Assembly: GCA_016191815.1 (NCBI GenBank)
Contig: JACPVI010000006.1
Span: forward strand, 62,001 to 126,000
Reading direction: 5' to 3'
Origin: Myxococcales bacterium
GTDB lineage: Bacteria > Myxococcota > Myxococcia > Myxococcales > Myxococcaceae
Length of the DNA: 64,000 nucleotides
In this document: piece by piece, positions 50,208-58,795 of the stretch
How positions within the stretch are numbered: position 1 is the stretch's first letter
Layout of the letters: the number at the start of each line of letters is the position of its first letter
The notes under the pieces: generated by a model
Seen by the model: only the letters and a program-made list of their open reading frames with translations
The model's database searches: none
Told to the model about the DNA's origin: nothing
Position numbers and translations under genes: made by a program

Positions 50208-51119
50208 ATGCGCGCCTCCCCTCACCGCCTCGGGCTGCTCCTGTCGCTGGTCATGGCTCTCGTTTCGGGGCCGAGCCTCGCCCAGGAGGACGACCTCATC
50301 GCTCCGCTCGCCCCCACCCCCGCCAAGAAGGTGAAGCCGAAGAAGAAGGTGAAGGTGAGGAGGGAGCCGAAGATCGAGGCCGACTCGCCGGACTTGATCG
50401 CCCCGCTGACCCCGTCCAAGACCGAGATCTTGGTGAAGCTGAGCGGCGCCATCAAGGGAGCGCGCCTGTACATCGACGAGCGGGAGGTGGGGACGCTCCC
50501 CGGCTCCGCCCAGGTGGTCACCCCGGGCGAGCACCTGGTCGCGGTGAAGCGGCCCGGCTACTCGGACTTCGTCCGGAAGGTGACGGTGGCGGCGGGGAAG
50601 CAGGCGGAGGTGGTGGCGACTTTGGACGCGGTGGTCGGCTTCGCCTCGGTGAGCTGCGAGGTGCCTGGCGCGCAGGTCTACCTGAACGGCAGCCCGGTGG
50701 GGCCGGCGCCGCAGCCGGAGATGCTATTGCCGCCCGGCACGCACGAGATCGCAATCAAGAAGGAGGGCTACAAGGCCGAGGTGCACCAGTTGGTGGTGCG
50801 GGCGGGGAGCGAGCACCCGATTGTCGCCAAGCTTTCCTCGGAGGCGAGGACCTCCGCCATCACCGCCTACGCGGACCGGCCGGAGAAGCCCAAGCTGACC
50901 CCGGACTCGGCCGAGGAGCTGGACGGGCTGGTGGAGGCCGGCCCCGAGCAGCCGACCCCGCTCTACGCGCGCTGGTATGTCTGGGCCGGCGCGGCGGTGG
51001 TGATCGCCGCCGCCACCACCGCGGTGGTGGCCTCGAGCCAGCCAGGGCCGGATCCGAGCTTGCGCTCTTTGTGCGACTCCGACGCGTTCATTCCCGAACG
51101 GCCCTCGTACTGCCGCTGA
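50208..51119 (+). CDS. exported protein with tandem PEGA domains
   Basis: The 303-residue protein has a signal peptide (MALVSGPSLA-Q), a Lys-rich segment (KKVKPKKKVKVRREPK) and two PEGA-type domains (GARLYIDEREVGTLPG and VPGAQVYLNGSPVG). A C-terminal transmembrane helix (WAGAAVVIAAATTAVVASS) and a short Cys-containing tail follow. It is probably an envelope structural protein. Confidence 0.82.
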   Translation: MRASPHRLGLLLSLVMALVSGPSLAQEDDLIAPLAPTPAKKVKPKKKVKVRREPKIEADSPDLIAPLTPSKTEILVKLSGAIKGARLYIDEREVGTLPGSAQVVTPGEHLVAVKRPGYSDFVRKVTVAAGKQAEVVATLDAVVGFASVSCEVPGAQVYLNGSPVGPAPQPEMLLPPGTHEIAIKKEGYKAEVHQLVVRAGSEHPIVAKLSSEARTSAITAYADRPEKPKLTPDSAEELDGLVEAGPEQPTPLYARWYVWAGAAVVIAAATTAVVASSQPGPDPSLRSLCDSDAFIPERPSYCR

Positions 51120-51496
51120 CCGTCAGTGTTCCCCGCGTTTGCCTGTAGGCGTCGAGCCCCGTCTTGGGTTCGATTCCCCCGTGCGTTATGGTATATTCTC
51201 CGTCTGTGAACGAAGCCACCGCCGAACGGGCAAACGCACGGCGACGTGCGGGCGCAAAGCAAGCGGCCTCGATATGGTTCGAGGCGGCGCGGCCGCAACG
51301 GGGTGAACTGCGGTGGGTGGCTCTTCCTTACTGGAGGTTGGGCCATGGGTTCTTCACGTTGCCAAGCAACCACCGTCGCAGCACGTACGTCCGTAGATCG
51401 TCGCCTGCCAGTTGTGGTTCTTGAACGAGCGCACGCGAGGGAACGCCCATCGCTGCTCTTCCCAGCGTGCGCTTCGGCGGTTGCGCAGGCGCTGCC
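51120..51496 (+). other. intergenic stretch without a recognisable gene
   Basis: These 377 bases hold no convincing frame. At 51166-51180 the sequence GGGTTCGATTCCCCC resembles a tRNA T-arm, but its outer stem pairs poorly and no D- or anticodon arm fits upstream. AT-rich TATGGTATATTC at 51187-51198 may be part of a promoter. Confidence 0.5.
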
Positions 51497-51778
51497 GTGA
51501 AGAACCCTTTTCGGGGACGCCTCCCTGGTTGGGCCGGAGCTGCAGCTATCTTGATCTCAGCGTGTAGGCCCCTTCCCTCAGATGCGCGCTGCATGATGCA
51601 GCCTCCGCAGGGCAAAGACTACGGCACCTGCGCGATGATTCTCGGCAGCTATTTCGACCCCCGCGATTCCCGGTGCGAGGAAGCGAGCGGGTGCGAATGC
51701 GACGAGCAGTGCCGCCAGAGCGAACTACCCTTCGCCTCGCGAGTAGAGTGTGAGGCCGTCTGTTTGGCACTCCGGTAG
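51497..51778 (+). CDS. small lipoprotein with Kunitz-like eight-cysteine domain
   Basis: From GTG 51497 the frame gives 93 residues. A basic start and a hydrophobic stretch end in the lipobox LISAC. The mature part has eight cysteines. The first two frame QPPQGKDYGT, then GSYFDPRDSRC, and the last three follow C-x12-C-x3-C with FASRVECEAVC, exactly the spacing at the end of Kunitz/BPTI domains. It may be a surface protease inhibitor. The start codon lacks a strong ribosome-binding site. Confidence 0.6.
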   Translation: MKNPFRGRLPGWAGAAAILISACRPLPSDARCMMQPPQGKDYGTCAMILGSYFDPRDSRCEEASGCECDEQCRQSELPFASRVECEAVCLALR

Positions 51779-51875
51779 CGGCTATTCGCCGAGCCGAATA
51801 GGCGCAACGCGCGAGGGGCCTTTCCCCTCCCGGTGATCCAGCATCTCTCGCACCCGCTGGTGGCCGCACCGGGCG

Positions 51876-52466
51876 TCAGCGATCCCTTAGATCGTCGGGG
51901 GAAGGCGAGCTGCGCGGCTCGAATATGACGTAGAGGTCCGAGGCTCGGCCCACGCCTCCGTAGTCCAAGGCGGTCGCGCGGAGCTTGAAGGTCATGGTGT
52001 CCGGCATGATGGAGGTGATGTCCACCTCGCCGGGGCCGAAGCTGAACGAGCGGGGCCCGACGTTGTCCACGTGCTCGCTGCCCACCGTCACCGTGTCCGT
52101 GGATCCCACCGCGGCGCGGCTGTAGACGTAGCCGCCCTCGCTCACCACCTCGAAGAGGACGAAGTTGTCCACCGTCCAGCCTTCGTTTGCAGCCTCGTTG
52201 CCGTACAGCCGCGCCCGCGCTCCCTCGATCCGGATGATCGGAGTCTCGCCGGTGGCCACCACGTGCGGAGTGCGCTCCAGCTCGCGGGTGTCGATCTCCA
52301 CGTCCTCCCGGCGGGGGATGAAGGCCGCGGTGGGCTGCTCCTCGGTGTGGACGAGGAGCTGGAAGGGCCTCGGCCCGTCCGGCGGCGGCTCCACCCGCTT
52401 GACGCAGCTTTGGTAGACGAGAGCGCAGAGAGAGGCGGCGAGCGCAGGTTTTGCGGTGGAGAACAC
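51876..52466 (-). CDS. hypothetical lipoprotein
   Basis: The 196-residue precursor starts at GTG 52466 with a lipoprotein-like signal (SLCALVYQSC). The body is beta-rich with no recognised family (IIRIEGARARLYGNE, NFVLFEVVSEGGYVYSR, MTFKLRATALDYGG). It is divergent from the M1-like peptidase gene. Envelope-located; function unknown. Confidence 0.7.
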   Translation of the reverse strand: MFSTAKPALAASLCALVYQSCVKRVEPPPDGPRPFQLLVHTEEQPTAAFIPRREDVEIDTRELERTPHVVATGETPIIRIEGARARLYGNEAANEGWTVDNFVLFEVVSEGGYVYSRAAVGSTDTVTVGSEHVDNVGPRSFSFGPGEVDITSIMPDTMTFKLRATALDYGGVGRASDLYVIFEPRSSPSPDDLRDR

Positions 52467-52524
52467 GCCGGCGAGGTTTGTAGGCGGCGCGGCTGGACCT
52501 GGTCAACTGCACTAGAATCGTCCG

Positions 52525-54228
52525 GTGCGCGGCCTCCTCCTCGCCTTCGCGCTCTTCTCGATCGCCGCGCGTGCGGCCGAGCTTTCTCCCGAGGTGCAGC
52601 TTTGCCTGCAGCACCTTCGGCCGGGCGAGCTTGCGAGGATCGAGCGGGCGCTCGGAGACGCCGGCCGGCTCCCGCTCTATCGCGCCCAGCTCGAGGTCGA
52701 TCCACAGGCCCGCGAGGTGAAAGGCCGCCTCGCGATCACCTACTTCGCCAAGGGTCGCGCCCTCGGGCGGCTCTCCCTCCTCGCCCGGCCGAATGCGGCC
52801 GGCGGAAAGCTGCGGATTCTCCACGCCAAGGTGGGTGGGCGGACGGCCGTCTTCGAGCACCCCGAGCCCGCGCTCTACCGGTTGGAAGTGGAGCCGCCGG
52901 TGGCCGCCGGCTCGGCTGCGGAGGTGGAGCTGTCGTTCGAGGCGGAGGTTCCGCCCGCACCGCCTGGGAGCGCCGGGCTATTGGCCGCGGGAAGGCGCGG
53001 GGACTACGGCGCCTTCATGGCCGCCCCGGAGATGATGAGCCTGGTCGGAGTGATTCCGGCGGTCGCTCCGGAGGCGGCTGACGCGACCGTAGCGGCGGTG
53101 GGAGATCCGATCCTGGTGGAGCCGTCGAACTGGCTCGTCTCGGTGGTGGTGCCGGCGGCGTACCGGGTGCACGCCACCGGCCGGGCGCTGGGAGAAGTCC
53201 CCGAACGGAACCGCACGGTGCGCTTTTCCTTCGGGGCAGCGGCTGCCCGGGACTTCCCGGTGCTCGTCTCGCGGGGCTACCGCTCGGAGAGCGCCGAGCT
53301 CGGGGAGCTGACCGTCGAGAGCCACTTCCTCGAGGAGGACGCCGAGGTCGGCCGGCGGGTGCTCGGCCATGCCAAGTCGGCGGTGGAGCAGATGGAGAAG
53401 CGGCTCGGGCCGCTGCCCTACACCCACCTCCGGGTGGTGGAGTCCAGGCTGGTCGGCGGCGCGGGCGGAATGGAGTTCCCCGGCCTGGTCACGGTCTCCA
53501 CTGGGCTCTACCGGGGCGCGCAGGATCCACTCGGCGCGTTGGGGCTCGGTGGGCTCAGCGGATTGTTCGGGAAAGGAGGAGCCGCGGGCCTCGCGCCTAT
53601 AGTCTCGCCGCTCATCGAGCGGACGCTGGAGTTCGCGGTGGCCCACGAGGTGGCGCACCAGTACTTCGCGATGCTGGTCGGCTCGGATCCGCTCGCGGCG
53701 CCCGTGGTGGACGAGGCGCTCGCGCAGGCGGCCGCACTCCTCTACATCGAGTGGAAGCACGGGAAGGCGGTGGCGGAGGAGGTGCGCCAAGGGCAGCTCG
53801 TCACCGCCTACCAGTTGTTCAGGCTGGGCGGCGGCGAGGACGGTCGCGCCGATCGCCCGTCTTCCAAGTTCAGCTCCAGCGTGGAGTACGCCGCGCTGGT
53901 CTACGGCAAGGCGCCGCACTTTCATCTGGAGGCGCGGAAGCTCCTCGGCGAGGCCACCTATCTCAAGGGGCTGCGGGCGTACGTCGACGCCTACCGCCAT
54001 CAGGATGCGTGCCGTGACTGCTTGAGGCAGACGCTCGCGCGCCAGAGCCCGGCTCATTCGAAGGCGCTGGCTTCCTTGCAGCGCAGGTGGTGGGAGGAAG
54101 CCCACGGCGATGAGGACCTGGGCAAGCCGGACCTCGCCAAGATGGTGGAGTCCGCCACCGGGGTCCGGCTGGACCAAGAGAGCAGGGAAATGCTCGAGTC
54201 GCTCCTGCCGCAGCTCATCGGCCACTGA
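52525..54228 (+). CDS. M1-like (gluzincin) exported metallopeptidase
   Basis: The 567-residue protein has a signal peptide, an N-terminal beta-domain and a catalytic region with HEVAH at residues 374-378 and the third zinc ligand Glu397 in VVDEALAQ, spaced 18 residues as in M1 aminopeptidases. The usual GxMEN exopeptidase motif is altered to GGMEFPG, so aminopeptidase specificity may be lost. A TAGAAT at 52513-52518 seven bases before the GTG suggests a leaderless transcript. Confidence 0.82.
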   Translation: MRGLLLAFALFSIAARAAELSPEVQLCLQHLRPGELARIERALGDAGRLPLYRAQLEVDPQAREVKGRLAITYFAKGRALGRLSLLARPNAAGGKLRILHAKVGGRTAVFEHPEPALYRLEVEPPVAAGSAAEVELSFEAEVPPAPPGSAGLLAAGRRGDYGAFMAAPEMMSLVGVIPAVAPEAADATVAAVGDPILVEPSNWLVSVVVPAAYRVHATGRALGEVPERNRTVRFSFGAAAARDFPVLVSRGYRSESAELGELTVESHFLEEDAEVGRRVLGHAKSAVEQMEKRLGPLPYTHLRVVESRLVGGAGGMEFPGLVTVSTGLYRGAQDPLGALGLGGLSGLFGKGGAAGLAPIVSPLIERTLEFAVAHEVAHQYFAMLVGSDPLAAPVVDEALAQAAALLYIEWKHGKAVAEEVRQGQLVTAYQLFRLGGGEDGRADRPSSKFSSSVEYAALVYGKAPHFHLEARKLLGEATYLKGLRAYVDAYRHQDACRDCLRQTLARQSPAHSKALASLQRRWWEEAHGDEDLGKPDLAKMVESATGVRLDQESREMLESLLPQLIGH

Positions 54229-54314
54229 CCGTCACGGCAGCCCGCCGCCGAGCCCCGCCCTGGCCTCGAGGTGGAGCCACGAAAGATTCGCTAGGCTCTC
54301 GGCCCGAGGGAACG

Positions 54315-55718
54315 ATGGGTCCGCGCCTTTGGCTTCTCTGCGCCGGAATTGGCCTGGCAGCGATCGCATGTGCGCTGCGCCCCGGCTCGGCCGACGCCGG
54401 CCAAGCGGCTCCTCCGGATGCGGGCGCGCAGGCAGACGCCGGTGAGGAGCCGGATGCCTCGGCGCCGGATGGCGCGGTCGACGCCGGAGACGGCGGGCAA
54501 GACAACTTGCCCAGCATCCGCTTCACGCCGCCCTCTCCGGCCGCCGGCCAGACGGTGCGGGCCGAGGTGACCGATCGCGTCCCCTGGGCGTACGTGGACC
54601 TCGGGGGCACCGGTCCCTGCGGCGGCGTCTTTGGACGCTGGGCGGGAGTCGACGCCAGCGACGCAGGCACCTGGACCTGGCACTTCGATTTGCTCGGGCT
54701 GACCGGAGGCAGCTACTCGCTCGCCTTCACCGCGGACAACAAGGCGCGGTCGGTGGTGCAGGCGAAGCTGGAAGTCGCCGGGCCGACGGTGTGCGGCCCG
54801 AGCCGCTTCATCTACGGCATCCACTCCTGGAATCCGGGCGCCTCGGCGCTGATGAGCGGCAAGAAGGGGTGGGCGGTGGAGATCATGCTGGTGGAGGATC
54901 CCAACCGGGCCGGGCCCGCCCACCTTTCGCGCTACGACGCGATCATCGCCGAGGGTTTCGAGCCCATCACCTGGCTCGAGTGGTCCTGGACCACCGTCCC
55001 GTACTGGACCTCCGGCTGTCCCACCTTCGCCGGCGGCTCGGCTGACGCGGCAGTCAAGCTCGGCGCCCGCTCGAAGGTGTTCGTCCTCGGCAACGAGACC
55101 AACCTCAAGTACGGCCGCACCCGCGAGGTGACCGTGGCGGAGTACGTGAGCTGCTACCAGGCCGCCCGGAGCGCCATTCGCTCAGTGCGCCCGGAGGCCC
55201 AGGTGCTGGTGCAGGCGGTGGGGCCCTGGAACCCGGAGACCGATTGCGCCTCCGGCCCGTACGACCACACCGCCGAGCGCTGGAAGAACTACCTGCACTG
55301 CATCGTGCAGTCGCTCGGGGCAGGAGCCGACGGCTACGCGGTGCACGCCTACGGGGGGAGGAACGGCGACCGCGACCCCTCCGACGACGGGGAGTGGGGC
55401 TTCGGCGTGTTCGAGGCGACGCTCGCGGTCATCGACGGGGCGTACGCGGGAGCGGCGGCCCTGCCGGTGCACCTCACCGAGTGGAACATCCACGCCGATG
55501 GCACCTGGCCGGCCTACGACGCGACCTGGTCCGGCTTCATCGGCAAGGCCTTCGACCGGCTGGGGAGCTGGAACGCGGCCCACGCCTACCGGATCAAGTC
55601 AGCCTCGTACTTCACCTACGACCTGCAGGGCTGGGAGAAGACCAACCTCACCGCGTCGGCGACTGCGCTGGCGGACTTCAAGAGCGCCACCTCGTCGAGC
55701 TCCTATCCGAGCCAGTAG
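54315..55718 (+). CDS. secreted lipoprotein with glycoside-hydrolase (clan GH-A-like) domain
   Basis: The 467-residue precursor has a lipoprotein-like signal (GLAAIAC) and an Asp-Ala-Gly linker (PDAGAQADAGEEPDAS). An Ig-like domain follows, then a TIM-barrel-like region in which FVLGNETNLKYGR (acid/base Glu after Asn, near residue 260) and LPVHLTEWNIH (nucleophile Glu near residue 390) have the spacing of clan GH-A glycosidases. Substrate unknown. It lies convergent to ftsY. Confidence 0.72.
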   Translation: MGPRLWLLCAGIGLAAIACALRPGSADAGQAAPPDAGAQADAGEEPDASAPDGAVDAGDGGQDNLPSIRFTPPSPAAGQTVRAEVTDRVPWAYVDLGGTGPCGGVFGRWAGVDASDAGTWTWHFDLLGLTGGSYSLAFTADNKARSVVQAKLEVAGPTVCGPSRFIYGIHSWNPGASALMSGKKGWAVEIMLVEDPNRAGPAHLSRYDAIIAEGFEPITWLEWSWTTVPYWTSGCPTFAGGSADAAVKLGARSKVFVLGNETNLKYGRTREVTVAEYVSCYQAARSAIRSVRPEAQVLVQAVGPWNPETDCASGPYDHTAERWKNYLHCIVQSLGAGADGYAVHAYGGRNGDRDPSDDGEWGFGVFEATLAVIDGAYAGAAALPVHLTEWNIHADGTWPAYDATWSGFIGKAFDRLGSWNAAHAYRIKSASYFTYDLQGWEKTNLTASATALADFKSATSSSSYPSQ

Positions 55719-55735
55719 CTCGACCTCCGGCAGGC

Positions 55736-57244
55736 TCAGTCGAACAGCGCCGAGACGAATTCCTTGGGGTCGAACCTCCGCAGGTCGGCCACCTTCTCGC
55801 CCACGCCCACCCAGGCGACCGGAATCCTCAGCTCGTCGCAGATGCCGATGATCACCCCGCCCTTGGCGGTGCCGTCGAGCTTGGTGAGGGCGATGCCGGT
55901 GACGCCCACCGCGTCCTGGAACTGCTTGGCCTGCTGGATGGCGTTCTGGCCGTTGGTGGCGTCCAGCACCAGCAGCACCTCGTGGGGAGCGCCGGGCACC
56001 GCCTTGTCCATCACCCGCCGCACCTTCTTCAGCTCCTCCATCAGCGGCGCCTTGGTGTGCAGCCGGCCGGCGGTGTCGGCGATCACCACGTCGGCGCCGG
56101 TCTCCTTGGCCCGCTTGATGGCGTCGAACACCACCGAGGCCGGGTCGGCGTCCTCCTTGCCCTTCACCAACTCCGCCCCGGCGCGCTCGGCCCAGACATC
56201 GAGCTGCTCGGTGGCCGCGGCGCGGAAGGTGTCGCCCGCGGCCAGGACCACCTTCTTCCCCTGCGCGGAGACCTTGGCCGCCAGCTTGCCGATGGTGGTG
56301 GTCTTCCCCGAGCCGTTGACTCCCACCACCATCACCACGTGTGGAGGGCCGCCTCCCTCCAGGCTCTTCGGGGCCTCGAGGTCGACGATGCGCTCCACCT
56401 CCTGCCGGATCACCGACTTGAGGCGGTCGGCGCTGGAAAGCTCGTTGCGCTTGGCCTTCTCCCGGGCGGCCTCCACCAGGTTGGCGGCGGTGCGCACTCC
56501 GATGTCGGCGGTGAAGAGGATCTCCTCCAGCTCGCCGAGCACCGACTCGTCGAGCTGCTTCGGGGTGGCGCCGAAGAAGGAATTGAGCTTGGCCATGAAG
56601 CCCTGGCTCTTGGTCTTCTCCAGCCCCTGGGCGAGCGTCTGTCCGGCCTGGGCCTCGACCCTTCGTCGCTCTTCCTCCTCGGCGCGGCGCCGGCGCTCCT
56701 CCTCTTCGGCGCGCGCTCTTGCTGCCGCCTCGGCGCGGGCCTTGGCGGTCTCTTCCGCCTCACGGCGCTTGCGCTCTTTCTCTTCTGCCTCGGCGGCCTT
56801 CTTGGCGCGGTACTCGGCGCGCTTGGCCTCTTCTTCCTTTTCCTTGAGAGCGCGGGCCTCGGTTTCGAGCCGCTCCTTCTCCTTGGCCTCGGCGGCGCGG
56901 GCGGCCTCTGAGAGGGCCTCGCGTTGCTCCTTTAGCTCCAGCGCGGCGCGGTGGGCCTCCTCGGCCTCGAGGCGGCGCTTTTGCTCCAGCTCGCTCGGAG
57001 GCAGCTCGACCTTGAGGGCCGGCGCCTCCTTCGGAAGCTCGAGAGCCGGTCTTGCCTTGGCCGCGAGCCGCTTCTTGAGCGCGCGCCTGAGCGCGAGGAG
57101 GCCGAGGAGCAGCAAGGCCACGCCGATGGCGATGCCGATGACGATGCCGTAGAGCCCACCGGGCCCGGGGCCGATCTCCTGGGGCGGGGGCGGCAGGGGC
57201 GGCGGCACTTGGGCGAGCAGGGCCAAAGGCAAGAGGCTCAGCAT
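55736..57244 (-). CDS. ftsY: signal recognition particle receptor
   Basis: The protein has 502 residues from ATG 57244 (GTG 57277 also possible). The NG GTPase domain is complete: GVNGSGKTTTIGKLA, DTFRAAA, DTAGRLHT, TKLDGTAKGG and a C-terminal GVGEKVADLRRFD. In front lie a predicted transmembrane helix (GIVIGIAIGVALLLLGLLAL) and about 170 residues of highly charged Glu/Arg/Ala coiled coil. The membrane anchor and coil replace the acidic A-domain of E. coli FtsY. It docks ribosome-SRP complexes at the membrane. Confidence 0.96.
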   Translation of the reverse strand: MLSLLPLALLAQVPPPLPPPPQEIGPGPGGLYGIVIGIAIGVALLLLGLLALRRALKKRLAAKARPALELPKEAPALKVELPPSELEQKRRLEAEEAHRAALELKEQREALSEAARAAEAKEKERLETEARALKEKEEEAKRAEYRAKKAAEAEEKERKRREAEETAKARAEAAARARAEEEERRRRAEEEERRRVEAQAGQTLAQGLEKTKSQGFMAKLNSFFGATPKQLDESVLGELEEILFTADIGVRTAANLVEAAREKAKRNELSSADRLKSVIRQEVERIVDLEAPKSLEGGGPPHVVMVVGVNGSGKTTTIGKLAAKVSAQGKKVVLAAGDTFRAAATEQLDVWAERAGAELVKGKEDADPASVVFDAIKRAKETGADVVIADTAGRLHTKAPLMEELKKVRRVMDKAVPGAPHEVLLVLDATNGQNAIQQAKQFQDAVGVTGIALTKLDGTAKGGVIIGICDELRIPVAWVGVGEKVADLRRFDPKEFVSALFD

Positions 57245-57277
57245 TTCGGCGGGGGCATACACCAACGGCTGCTGCAC

Positions 57278-57308
57278 TTGGAGAGGGAAGCTCGGAAGGG
57301 TGTATAAC
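57278..57308 (+). promoter_or_regulatory. candidate promoter of the lipoprotein gene at 57316
   Basis: TTGGAG (57278-57283) and TATAAC (57303-57308) are 19 bases apart. The GTG start follows seven bases after the -10, again implying a leaderless mRNA. The long spacing lowers confidence. Confidence 0.35.
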
Positions 57309-57315
57309 GCCCGCC

Positions 57316-57867
57316 GTGCGAAGCCTGTGGATAGCAGCGGCCCTGTCGCTGGGCGCAGGGTGCATCGTCGAGGCGCCGGGCGGGGAGAAGAGCCTCCCTG
57401 CGGAGCGGGCTCGGGCGGTGGTGACGCAGGTGCCGCCGTTGCAGGTGAAGAACGGCGCCAACCTGGAGGACAAGGTGGAGCTGGTGGGGGCGACGGTGCA
57501 GCCGGGGAAGGTGCTCCCAGGCGAGTCCTTCAAGGTGACGCTCTTCATCAAGGTGCTCTCGGAGATGGACGTGGACTACATGGTGTTCGTGCACGTGGAC
57601 GACGCCGAGGGCAGGGCCGAGCGCATCAACGCCGACCACCGCCCCGCGGGAGGCACCTACCCCACCTCCCAGTGGAAGGCGGGCGAGACGGTGAAGGACG
57701 AGTTCTCGGTCTACGTGCCGCCGGGGATGCCGGCGCAAGGGCTCAACGTCTTCGTGGGCTTTTGGGATCCGAAGACCGACGCGCGGCTCAAGCTGAAGAA
57801 CACCGAGGCGGTCCGCAACGACGGCAACAACCGCATCATGCTCGCCCACGTCCCGGTGGGCGGCTGA
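57316..57867 (+). CDS. hypothetical lipoprotein with an Ig-like domain
   Basis: The 183-residue precursor has a lipobox (LSLGAGC). One beta-sandwich domain follows, with VELVGATVQPGKVLPGESFKV, YMVFVHVDDAEGR, GGTYPTSQWKAGE and FVGFWDPKTDARLKL. This module is found alone or at the end of membrane glycosyltransferases. It may bind polysaccharide. It is the last intact native-looking gene before the mobile remnants. Confidence 0.75.
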   Translation: MRSLWIAAALSLGAGCIVEAPGGEKSLPAERARAVVTQVPPLQVKNGANLEDKVELVGATVQPGKVLPGESFKVTLFIKVLSEMDVDYMVFVHVDDAEGRAERINADHRPAGGTYPTSQWKAGETVKDEFSVYVPPGMPAQGLNVFVGFWDPKTDARLKLKNTEAVRNDGNNRIMLAHVPVGG

Positions 57868-57887
57868 GAATTCCTCGGGGGAGCGGT

Positions 57888-57953
57888 ACGGGGCGGGTCG
57901 TCACGGCGCGCGACATGGATCAGCGTGAGCGCGCACTCTACAGGCGCAAGTGA
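57888..57953 (+). pseudogene. C-terminal remnant of a BrnT-type toxin
   Basis: The last 21 codons read GRVVTARDMDQRERALYRRK and stop, which is the characteristic end of BrnT toxins (a final beta strand, then 'SAR-x(5)-ER-x(2)-Y'). Nothing upstream encodes the rest of the toxin; the sequence joins directly to the lipoprotein gene's 3' flank. The remnant is immediately in front of a BrnA/CopG-like antitoxin gene, as expected for a decapitated brnTA pair. Confidence 0.65.
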
Positions 57954-57973
57954 GCAAGGCAGGAGAGCGTTCG

Positions 57974-58282
57974 ATGGCACCGCGAAAGAAGACGAAGGCG
58001 GAGCGAGAACCAATGCCGGGGCCGGAGGCGTCCGACCGCGAGGTGGCCGAGTTCTGGGACACGCACTCGCTCGCCGACTACTGGGACGACCTCGAGCCGG
58101 CCGAGCTCGCCACGAAGCCAAAGCCGCGGCGGGTGGTGACGCTCAGGCTCGACCCCCAGGCGGTTCAGGCGCTGCGCGCGCTGGCACGCCGCCGCGGCAT
58201 CAACTACACGGCGCTTGCCCGCACCTGGATCGCCGAGCGGCTTCAGCGCGAGTTGGAAGAGGGGCGTCATGGCGAGGCGTAG
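57974..58282 (+). CDS. BrnA/CopG-family antitoxin, orphan
   Basis: The ATG at 57974 follows AGGAGAG; an earlier GTG at 57950 overlaps the toxin-remnant stop. The 102-residue protein has the BrnA-type opening SDREVAEFWDTHSLADYWDDLEP and a C-terminal ribbon-helix-helix (RVVTLRLDPQAVQALRALARRRGIN). It would bind DNA and, if present, a BrnT toxin. Its own toxin is truncated, so it may serve only as a regulator or antidote. It ends 20 bases before the left direct repeat. Confidence 0.8.
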   Translation: MAPRKKTKAEREPMPGPEASDREVAEFWDTHSLADYWDDLEPAELATKPKPRRVVTLRLDPQAVQALRALARRRGINYTALARTWIAERLQRELEEGRHGEA

Positions 58283-58301
58283 GCGGCCCGCTAGCAAGAG
58301 A

Positions 58302-58331
58302 AAAAAGGCCGGGGCAGCCCTGCAAGCCGAG
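58302..58331. repeat. left direct repeat (attachment-site copy)
   Basis: These thirty bases match 59502-59531 with two substitutions (G for A at 58313, C for T at 58323). The copy includes the T-run complement and the P1 3' strand of rnpB. Confidence 0.8.
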
Positions 58332-58484
58332 GCCGGAGAGGCCTGACCATGAGTGAATGCGCCAGGTGGTCAGGCGCGCTCTTTACCTCTGAGCCGGTGC
58401 GCCGGTGGTATGTGGTGACCGTCCGGCCGGTTCACTCTGGCGGGGAGTTTGGGCAGCGTTTGGGCAACGGTGGTTCTGTCCGGC

Positions 58485-58706
58485 CTATGCGCGTTCCTCG
58501 AGCGACTGGATCCGGCGCTCATGGTCTTCGAGCCGGTCCGCGAGTCCCTTGAGGAGCCGGCCGATGCGCGCAAGTGCGGCGTCAGACCTCCGGGCGTGCT
58601 TTGCGAGCGCCACGGCATGCTCGCTCATCCGGATCATGGACTCGCGCACGTCGGCGACATCCTGCATCAGCGTCATGATCACGTCTCCACCGGTTGCCCT
58701 CGCCAT
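58485..58706 (-). CDS. small coiled-coil protein in the mobile remnant
   Basis: The 73-residue frame begins MARATGGDVIMTLMQDVADV. It is helical throughout, with heptads in LKGLADRLEDHERRIQSLEE. It resembles small phage or plasmid coiled-coil proteins but no family is assigned. It is opposite in direction to the other fragments. Confidence 0.55.
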   Translation of the reverse strand: MARATGGDVIMTLMQDVADVRESMIRMSEHAVALAKHARRSDAALARIGRLLKGLADRLEDHERRIQSLEERA

Positions 58707-58795
58707 GCTTGCTTGTTCGCCTTCCTGCCCGGCTCGGCCGGCGCGAGGCGGAGAATACCCGAGACCGGACGTGCGCGGGCGCCGGGGTGGTGGCG

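Noticed and set aside
51166-51180. tRNA T-arm-like GGGTTCGATTCCCCC
   Set aside because: The outer stem does not pair, there is no CCA or acceptor stem, and no D or anticodon arm can be folded upstream. It could be a scar of an old attachment site but this cannot be supported.
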